This document shows, one piece after another, positions 33,629-39,295 of a stretch of DNA of 39,295 nt; within the stretch, counting starts at the first letter, position 1, and each line of letters starts with the position of its first letter. The position numbers were made by a program, and so were the translations under genes. The stretch covers positions 30,297 through 69,591 of the forward strand of contig JAAVDD010000023.1 of the NCBI GenBank assembly GCA_014801985.1. The letters are read 5' to 3'. The DNA comes from Bacteroides sp. (lineage in GTDB: Bacteria > Bacteroidota > Bacteroidia > Bacteroidales > Muribaculaceae). Under the pieces are notes generated by a model. The model had not been told where the DNA came from, did no database searches, and saw nothing but the letters and a program-made list of their open reading frames with translations.

Positions 33629-35191
33629 TCAGCTTCGGGCCTCCCCTTTTCCGCTTTGCGTTAACTTACTCTCCATTATATTGAGCATCTTTATAGTCGC
33701 CTTGATGGCAGCTTCAGTCTGATCAGCATCGAGACCACGGGTGCGATAGATCTTCTCCTCCCAGAGCCACGTGATGCAGGTCTGCACCAGCGCATCAGTG
33801 CGTCCACCGGGAGGGATGCTTACCGTATAGTTTGAGAGATGCGGGAAACGTCGTCCGAGTTTCTCGCGGTATATTCTCTTGACAGCACGCATCAAGGCAT
33901 CGAACTGTCCGCTGCCGGAGGCACTATCCTCATACATCTCGCCGTTAATACGGAGTTTGACGGAAGCATGTGGCTGAAGACCGTATGCCGTGCTGACCAT
34001 ATAACTTTCCAGCACCACCAATTCCTCCTCCACCGCGCTATTGAGCACGTCGGCCACGATATATGGGAGATCTTCCTGAGTGACAACCTCCTTCTTATCG
34101 CCCAGCTCAATGATGCGCTGCGTCACCATCTTCGTCTGCTCAGCGGAGAGGCGCAATCCCAATTCCTCAAGATTACGGAGGATATTTGCCTTGCCGCTGT
34201 TCTTGCCAAGCGCATATTCACGCTTTCTTCCGAAACGCTCCGGAAGGAGATCGTTGTAATACAACTTCGCTTTGTTATCGCCGTCGGCATGGACTCCGGC
34301 CACTTGCGTGAAAACGCTCTCACCCGTGATAGGACGGTTGGGAGGGATGGGTATTCCCGAATAATTCTCAACCAACCGACTGACATCATTCAGCTTGCTC
34401 TCATCAATATTTGTATGCGCGTTGAACTGATCCTTCAGAATCGCCTGCACACTTGCCAAAGGAGCATTTCCGGCACGCTCGCCAAGTCCGTTGACAGCGG
34501 TATGAATCCCACGACAACCTCCCAACACGGCAGCCAACACATTAGATATGGCAAGGTCGTAGTCGTTATGGGCATGGAAATCGAAATGCAGACCGGGGTA
34601 TTTCTTCACCATCTTGCGCATGAAAAGCAAAAGCTCAAGAGGGTTGAGAATCCCAAGGGTATCGGGGAGCATGAAGCGTTTGATCCCGCTATCCTTCAGG
34701 GCCTCGATCATCGCATAAACATAATACGGAGAATTTTTTATTCCGTTGCTCCAGTCTTCAAGATAGACATTTACGGCTATCCCTCTTTCGGCGGCAAGGG
34801 CAATGTTGCGTTTCACATCTTCGAAATGCTGCTCCGGAGTGCGTTTGAGCTGATTGCGGCAATGGTTTTCAGAACCCTTGCAAAGAAGATTTATCACCTT
34901 ACCGCCACATTCCTGAATCCAGTCGAGGGATGTTCCGTCGTCGACGAAACCCAGCACCTCCACCCTGTCGATGAATCCGGCACCCTCAGCCCAACGGCAT
35001 ATACGGCTGACAGCCTCTTTCTCGCCGTCGGAGACACGCGCCGACGCCACTTCAATCCTGTCTACATTCAGATCCTCCAGCAGCGCCCGCGCTATCATAA
35101 GCTTTTCCTGAGGCACAAAGCTGACACCACTCGTCTGCTCTCCGTCGCGAAGAGTGGTGTCCATTATCTCTATTTCTCTTGAATAACTCAT
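33629..35191 (-). CDS. cimA: (R)-citramalate synthase, LeuA-like with regulatory domain
   Basis: CimA condenses pyruvate and acetyl-CoA to citramalate, the first step of threonine-independent isoleucine synthesis. The 520 residues comprise a TIM barrel, linker and C-terminal LeuA-type allosteric domain (GLQPHASVKLRINGEM, SIPPGGRTDALVQT). Catalytic R15-D16 are in TLRDGEQ and metal H206/H208 in DFHAHNDYDLA. Residues that choose pyruvate in the Leptospira enzyme (L81, L104, Y144, T179) match here one position earlier as L80, L103, Y143 (NVYLEDWSNG) and T178; the true LeuA in this operon has different residues there. The alignment is from memory. Start overlaps the leuD stop by 4 bases. Isoleucine feedback is plausible but not shown. 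Confidence 0.83.
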   Translation of the reverse strand: MSYSREIEIMDTTLRDGEQTSGVSFVPQEKLMIARALLEDLNVDRIEVASARVSDGEKEAVSRICRWAEGAGFIDRVEVLGFVDDGTSLDWIQECGGKVINLLCKGSENHCRNQLKRTPEQHFEDVKRNIALAAERGIAVNVYLEDWSNGIKNSPYYVYAMIEALKDSGIKRFMLPDTLGILNPLELLLFMRKMVKKYPGLHFDFHAHNDYDLAISNVLAAVLGGCRGIHTAVNGLGERAGNAPLASVQAILKDQFNAHTNIDESKLNDVSRLVENYSGIPIPPNRPITGESVFTQVAGVHADGDNKAKLYYNDLLPERFGRKREYALGKNSGKANILRNLEELGLRLSAEQTKMVTQRIIELGDKKEVVTQEDLPYIVADVLNSAVEEELVVLESYMVSTAYGLQPHASVKLRINGEMYEDSASGSGQFDALMRAVKRIYREKLGRRFPHLSNYTVSIPPGGRTDALVQTCITWLWEEKIYRTRGLDADQTEAAIKATIKMLNIMESKLTQSGKGEARS

Positions 35192-35784
35192 ACTCCCGCT
35201 TTCTCGAAATTCTCGGTCTTCTCCTTGTTTTCAAGAAGGAAATCGATGTCGTCGAGGGCATTCATCAGACAATATTTCTTATATCCGTTGATTTCAAATT
35301 TCTCGCTTCGGCCGGTGGCGGTGTTTGTCACGGTCTGCTCCGGAAGGTTCACCTCCACTTCCATCTGAGGGTTCTCCTTTATGCTTTTGAAAAGCTCAGC
35401 AAGGAATTCCTCGCTGACCACCACAGGAAGCACGAAATTATTAAGCTCATTATTCTTGTGGATATCCGCGAAGAAGCTGCTTATCACCACGCGGAAGCCA
35501 TATCCGGCGATGGCCCATGCAGCATGCTCGCGGCTTGATCCGCTGCCGAAGTTCTTGCCGGCCACGAGAATCTCTCCGCCATAGGTGGGATCGTTAAGCA
35601 CAAATTCTTCATTCAGGCTCCCGTCGGGATTATATCGCCAGTCGCGGAAAAGATTTTCACCGAAGAATTTCTCCTCGCGTGTTGTGGCTTTAAGGAAGCG
35701 TGCCGGGATAATCTGGTCTGTGTCGACATTCTCAAGGGGAAGGGGCACGCAACGGCTTCTAATTATATCGAATTTCTGTTTCAT
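35188..35784 (-). CDS. leuD: isopropylmalate dehydratase small subunit
   Basis: LeuD combines with LeuC to isomerise 2-isopropylmalate to 3-isopropylmalate, and by extension citramalate to 3-methylmalate. The 198-residue protein has the swivel-domain signatures VPLPLENVDTDQIIPARFL, FGSGSSREHAAWAI and ISSFFADI. Length is that of the LeuC/LeuD two-gene type. It lies 12 bases after leuC and overlaps cimA by 4 bases (ATGA), so all are co-translated. Confidence 0.95.
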   Translation of the reverse strand: MKQKFDIIRSRCVPLPLENVDTDQIIPARFLKATTREEKFFGENLFRDWRYNPDGSLNEEFVLNDPTYGGEILVAGKNFGSGSSREHAAWAIAGYGFRVVISSFFADIHKNNELNNFVLPVVVSEEFLAELFKSIKENPQMEVEVNLPEQTVTNTATGRSEKFEINGYKKYCLMNALDDIDFLLENKEKTENFEKAGV

Positions 35785-35796
35785 TGCTTATTCGGA

Positions 35797-37188
35797 TCAA
35801 AGGGTTCTGGGATCTGTGATTTTACCTGTCACGGCCGCTGCAGCCGCTGTGAGCGGACTGGCGAGGATGGTTCTTGCGCCCGGTCCCTGACGGCCTTCGA
35901 AATTGCGGTTGGAGGTCGAGACGGCAAGCTTTCCGGCCGGTATCTTGTCATCATTCATGGCAAGGCAGGCCGAGCATCCCGGCTGACGGATCTCAAAGCC
36001 CGCGCGCTCGAAGAACTTTATGAGTCCTTCCTTCTCCAGCTGCTCATAAACGAGCCATGATCCGGGAACAAGCCACGCTGTCACGTCGGGATGTTTCTTT
36101 CGCCCGTTGACGATGGAGGCGAAGGCATAGAAATCTTCTATGCGGCCGTTGGTGCAGGCTCCCAAGAATACGTAGTCCACGGGAGTTCCGAGAAGTTCCT
36201 GACCCGGTTTGAAACCCATATAGTCGAGACTCTTCACAAACGACTCGCGTCCCTCCTCCGGGATTGTATCTATTTCCGGAATACGTTCCGTGATTCCCAT
36301 TCCCATTCCGGGATTGGTTCCGTAGGTCACCATAGGCTCGATATCTTCAGCGTGGAAAGTCAGTTCCTTATCGAATACAGCATCGTCGCCGCTCTTAAGG
36401 GTCTTCCAGTATTCCACGGCCTTATCCCATTCTTCACCCTTGGGAGAATATTCGCGATCCTTGAGATATTCGAATGTCTTTTCATCGGGGGCAATGAATC
36501 CACCTCTGGCACCCATCTCAATCGAAAGATTGCAAAGCGTGAGGCGCCCCTCCATCGAGAGGTCGCGGACAGCTTCCCCGGCGTATTCCACGAAATAACC
36601 TGTCGCCCCCGATGTAGTGAGCTTCGACATGAGATAGAGAGCCATATCCTTGGCCGTCACTCCCTTTTTGAGCTTCCCTTCGATATTGATACGCATGGAT
36701 TTCGGCTTTTGCTGAAGGATGCATTGCGAAGCCATCACCATCTCGACTTCGGATGTGCCGATACCGAATGCCACGGCACCCATAGCTCCGTGCGTCGAGG
36801 TGTGTGAATCGCCACAGACGATTGTCATGCCCGGCAGGGACAGACCGCGCTCAGGCCCCACGACATGGATGATGCCGTTCTTGGGATGGAGCATACCGAA
36901 ATGCTCAAGTCCGAATTCCTCTGCATTGCGGCGAAGCGTCTCCACCTGCGTGCGGCTCACCTCATCCTCTATCTCCTTATCCTGATCATGGGTGGGAGTG
37001 TTATGGTCGGGCATACAGAAGATTTTCTCAGGTCGGAAACATTTTATCCCTCTCTTGCGTAGTCCTTCAAATGCCTGAGGAGAAGTGACCTCATGACAAT
37101 AAAGACGGTCGATGTAAAGCTGTGTTGGCCCGTCGGTGACATTCTGCACCACATGGGAATCCCATATCTTGTCGAATAATGTGTTCAT
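35797..37188 (-). CDS. leuC: isopropylmalate dehydratase large subunit
   Basis: LeuC is the Fe-S aconitase-family subunit of isopropylmalate isomerase. The 463-residue protein starts [11 protein letters not shown], has DHNTPT and [22 protein letters not shown], and the three [4Fe-4S] cysteines in [11 protein letters not shown] and GCSACLAMN. Length is normal (about 465). It lies 51 bases downstream of leuA and 12 upstream of leuD. It should also serve the citramalate branch, since no second dehydratase is in the operon. Confidence 0.95.
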   Translation of the reverse strand: MNTLFDKIWDSHVVQNVTDGPTQLYIDRLYCHEVTSPQAFEGLRKRGIKCFRPEKIFCMPDHNTPTHDQDKEIEDEVSRTQVETLRRNAEEFGLEHFGMLHPKNGIIHVVGPERGLSLPGMTIVCGDSHTSTHGAMGAVAFGIGTSEVEMVMASQCILQQKPKSMRINIEGKLKKGVTAKDMALYLMSKLTTSGATGYFVEYAGEAVRDLSMEGRLTLCNLSIEMGARGGFIAPDEKTFEYLKDREYSPKGEEWDKAVEYWKTLKSGDDAVFDKELTFHAEDIEPMVTYGTNPGMGMGITERIPEIDTIPEEGRESFVKSLDYMGFKPGQELLGTPVDYVFLGACTNGRIEDFYAFASIVNGRKKHPDVTAWLVPGSWLVYEQLEKEGLIKFFERAGFEIRQPGCSACLAMNDDKIPAGKLAVSTSNRNFEGRQGPGARTILASPLTAAAAAVTGKITDPRTL

Positions 37189-37239
37189 CTTGTATTCTGT
37201 TTCGGTTCAGAGATCTCAAAGAGATTCTGAGGGCTTTGA

Positions 37240-38736
37240 TTATATCTTGAATTTATTTATGCAGTCGATGTATGCTTCCACGGATGCAGCAACGATATCG
37301 GTGTTTGCCCCGAATCCGTAATATATGTGTCCATCGTATTCCACCTGCATGTGCACCTTACCCACATCGTCGCTCCCCTTGTTGATTGCCTGGATAGTGA
37401 ATTCCTTAAGGGTCATCTTGCGGTTTATAATCTTCTTGAGTGCTTTTATTGAGGCATCCACAGGGCCGTTTCCGCTTGCAGAATCCTCGAAGCTCTCCCC
37501 GGCTATGTTAAGGCCGATACTTGCCACTGAGCGCACACCCACTCCGCTTGTGACCTGAAGGTATTCGAGTTTTATGCGATGGTTCTGAGTGCGGTCAGCC
37601 CCGGCAAGAAGCAGCACATCGTCGTCGTTGATATCCTTTTTCTTGTCGGCGAGTTTGAGGAAGTCCTGATAGATCTTATCGAGCTTCTCCTGATTGAGTT
37701 CTATGCCAAGGGCTGTGAGACGGCTCTTTAGGGCTGCGCGGCCGCTGCGGGCGGTGAGCACGATTGAGTTATCGTCGATGCCTACGTCATGCGGATCGAT
37801 AATCTCGTAGGTCTGCACATTCTTGAGCACTCCATCCTGGTGGATTCCGGATGAATGGGCGAAGGCATTTCGACCCACGATGGCCTTGTTGGGCTGCACG
37901 GGCATATTCATCAGGCTCGAAATCAGACGCGAAGTCGGGAAAATCTTCTTGGTGTTGATGTTGGTCTCGATGTCGAGATGCGGATGACATTTGAAAATCA
38001 TCGCCACCTCTTCGAGGGAAGTGTTTCCAGCCCTCTCTCCGATACCGTTTATGGTTACCTCCACCTGACGCGCCCCGTTGAGCACACCCGACATAGTGTT
38101 GGCCGTGGCCATTCCGAGGTCATTGTGGCAATGGGTTGAGATGACGGCCTTGTCGATTCCGTCGACATTCTCCATGAGATAGCGTATCTTGTCGCCATAT
38201 TCCGAGGGAAGGCAGTAGCCTGTGGTGTCGGGGATGTTAACGACTGTTGCCCCGGCTTTAATTACAGCCTCCACCACGCGGGCAAGGTATTCATTGTCGG
38301 TGCGCCCGGCATCTTCGGCATAAAATTCCACATCCTCCACAAATTTCTTTGCATATTTCACACAGGCAATCGCACGCTCAAGAATCTCCTCACGAGTGGA
38401 ATTGAATTTATATCGGATATGGGAGTCGGATGTACCGATTCCGGTGTGTATTCTCTTCCTCTTTGCGTATTGCAGTGCTTCGGCGGCCACCTGGATATCC
38501 TTCTCCACTGCGCGTGTAAGGGCGCAGATCGTGGGCCATGTCACGGCTTTTGAAATCTCTATCACTGAATTGAAATCGCCGGGACTGGAGACCGGGAACC
38601 CCGCCTCTATCACGTCAACACCCAGGGCTTCAAGCTGACGGGCAACCTGAATCTTCTCTACTGTGTTGAGCTGACAACCCGGCACCTGCTCACCGTCGCG
38701 GAGCGTGGTGTCGAAAATATACAATCTGTCACTCAT
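37240..38736 (-). CDS. leuA: 2-isopropylmalate synthase
   Basis: LeuA condenses 2-oxoisovalerate and acetyl-CoA, the first step of leucine synthesis, and is usually inhibited by leucine. The 498-residue protein shows [14 protein letters not shown] near 10-23, the metal site [27 protein letters not shown], and a C-terminal regulatory domain with [21 protein letters not shown]. It differs from the cimA product at the pocket residues and retains the LeuA pattern [14 protein letters not shown]. It leads the five-gene unit and has a leader of about 215 bases. Confidence 0.94.
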   Translation of the reverse strand: MSDRLYIFDTTLRDGEQVPGCQLNTVEKIQVARQLEALGVDVIEAGFPVSSPGDFNSVIEISKAVTWPTICALTRAVEKDIQVAAEALQYAKRKRIHTGIGTSDSHIRYKFNSTREEILERAIACVKYAKKFVEDVEFYAEDAGRTDNEYLARVVEAVIKAGATVVNIPDTTGYCLPSEYGDKIRYLMENVDGIDKAVISTHCHNDLGMATANTMSGVLNGARQVEVTINGIGERAGNTSLEEVAMIFKCHPHLDIETNINTKKIFPTSRLISSLMNMPVQPNKAIVGRNAFAHSSGIHQDGVLKNVQTYEIIDPHDVGIDDNSIVLTARSGRAALKSRLTALGIELNQEKLDKIYQDFLKLADKKKDINDDDVLLLAGADRTQNHRIKLEYLQVTSGVGVRSVASIGLNIAGESFEDSASGNGPVDASIKALKKIINRKMTLKEFTIQAINKGSDDVGKVHMQVEYDGHIYYGFGANTDIVAASVEAYIDCINKFKI

Positions 38737-38953
38737 GGGCTTATTATTGATTCTGATTCCGACCTAATATTATCGCATTGCAAAATAGGGAATCATGATT
38801 TATTTACCTTAAGTAGCTACTAAAAATTAATCGATCTATGATTCATTAAGTAGATGAAAGAATCTTGAACGCTAAAACTCGTTTTATCTGTTCATTAATT
38901 CTTAGCAGCTACTTAAGAACATATACCCTACACACTTAGGAGAGGTGTATATG
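38737..38953 (-). promoter_or_regulatory. leuA 5' leader with repeated palindromes
   Basis: From the -7 box at 38960-38967 the leader would be about 215 bases. It holds a near-perfect site TTAAGTAGCTACT at 38809-38821, a half site TTAAGTAG at 38846-38853 and an imperfect 21-base palindrome at 38900-38920 (TTCTTAGCAGCT... ACTTAAGAA). Next to the start of transcription CACACT can pair with AGTGTG, and ATATAC with GTATAT, so two forms are possible. No leucine-rich leader peptide or terminator is evident. Mechanism unknown. Confidence 0.4.
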
Positions 38954-38959
38954 AGTGTG

Positions 38960-38967
38960 CAAAGTTA
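38960..38967 (-). promoter_or_regulatory. -7 box for the leu operon
   Basis: TAACTTTG on the minus strand. The upstream element is only TTAG at a 17-base spacing, so the promoter may need an activator. Confidence 0.45.
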
Positions 38968-39090
38968 ACTAATTTTTCTTTTATCTAAAAATTATTTACC
39001 ACTTTTTTATAAATTTTCTATTTTTCCTTGCATATTGCAATTTATCATTTCAATATGGGAATAACCCCATAACCCCCATAATAAAAAGCA

Positions 39091-39120
39091 AAGGTGCGCC
39101 GAATCACTTCGTCGCACCTT
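39091..39120 (-). terminator. terminator with GUGA tetraloop after the right-edge gene
   Basis: On the minus strand: stem AAGGTGCG/CGCACCTT, a 1x1 mismatch, stem CGAA/TTCG and a GUGA loop, followed by TGCTTTTTATT. It matches the 1501-1530 element in form, and ATGTTAGGTTAGT (39151-39139) lies 18 bases before it. It ends the secreted-protein gene at the right edge. Confidence 0.82.
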
Positions 39121-39192
39121 CCAATTAACATATTGTTTACTAACCTAACATTTTTGAAAAATCAATTCTTTCCTTGTTTTTTATCTTGTTCC

Positions 39193-39295
39193 TTAACGGA
39201 TTACAATCTTGTTGGTTTTCTTACCCTTGACCACGATGTAGATGCCGGGGCCGGGGTTGGTGACACGCACGCCCTGGAGGTTGTAAAGCTCGGCA
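39193..39295 (-). CDS. C-terminal end of a type IX-like secreted protein
   Basis: The minus-strand frame enters from the right edge and reads AELYNLQGVRVTNPGPGIYI then VVKGKKTNKIVIR and stop (TAA at 39195-39193). This is the Bacteroidetes C-terminal secretion-tail pattern: LYNLQGVRV, a turn with PGPGIYIV and a basic strand KKTNKIVIR. The M6 protease tail (YFTLQGVRIDC, SGIYLMKRG) is closely similar. The rest of the protein is outside the window. Confidence 0.8.
   Translation of the reverse strand, partial: AELYNLQGVRVTNPGPGIYIVVKGKKTNKIVIR

Noticed and set aside
33839..35182. Long open frame on the plus strand (447 codons) opposite cimA
   Set aside because: It is the shadow of a high-confidence gene in the other strand; no family motif, and no ribosome site.
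38737..38953. Leader peptide attenuator for leuA (short ATG frames)
   Set aside because: The short frames contain no run of leucine, valine or isoleucine codons.

Overview
The window is chromosomal DNA from a Bacteroidales bacterium, most likely a gut Muribaculaceae-like lineage. The order is well supported; the family is inference. The evidence is repeated Bacteroidetes-type promoters (TTTG, 19-20 bases, TAnnTTTG), two proteins ending in a type IX secretion-like tail, a BioG-BioC fusion, RfbB with the long Bacteroides-type insertion, and a leucine operon that carries a citramalate synthase. I see no rRNA, tRNA, CRISPR array, phage or intact insertion sequence.

Layout. 1-4.9 kb: end of bioD, a DEDDy exonuclease, a small membrane protein, an 0.8-kb gene-free stretch with a candidate small RNA, then sufT-like and lpxH, and two paralogous outer-membrane barrel genes, the last four on the minus strand. 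4.9-11.2 kb: priA, then bioA-bioF-bioG/C, which make pimeloyl-ACP and convert it to diaminopelargonate; BioD at the left edge does the next step. 11.3-14.0 kb: rfbC-rfbB-rfbA (dTDP-glucose to dTDP-4-keto-6-deoxyglucose and its epimer). 14.1-15.4 kb: an AAA-ATPase/nuclease gene broken by an internal deletion. 15.5-20.1 kb: a DcaP-like porin, then a minus-strand unit (DUF4250, sugar 3,4-ketoisomerase, sugar aminotransferase, HdeD-like) that can use the RfbAB product to make a dTDP-3-amino-3,6-dideoxyhexose, and a secreted low-complexity protein. 20.2-27.6 kb, minus strand: an M6 metalloprotease with a structured leader, and a four-gene unit (MBOAT acyltransferase, DHHW protein, unknown acidic tail-anchored protein, AI-2E transporter) that looks like a cell-surface polysaccharide O-acetylation locus. 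27.6-32.4 kb: AT-rich DNA with an MntA-HepT toxin-antitoxin pair, then DUF3737, a MalY/PatB lyase and a MATE exporter. 32.5-38.7 kb, minus strand: leuA-leuC-leuD-cimA-leuB, which can make leucine and, through citramalate, 2-oxobutyrate for isoleucine without threonine. The right edge is the tail of a secreted protein.

The less ordinary content is mostly between genes: a small-RNA candidate with its own promoter and terminator (about 1848-1978), a 3'-end module shared by 1501-1569 and 39091-39151, a four-copy dispersed repeat found just downstream of stop codons, and a palindrome (TAAGTAGCTACTTA type) seen upstream of several genes. I did not find a convincing new multi-gene system; the unknown protein in the O-acetylation operon is the best protein-level lead.
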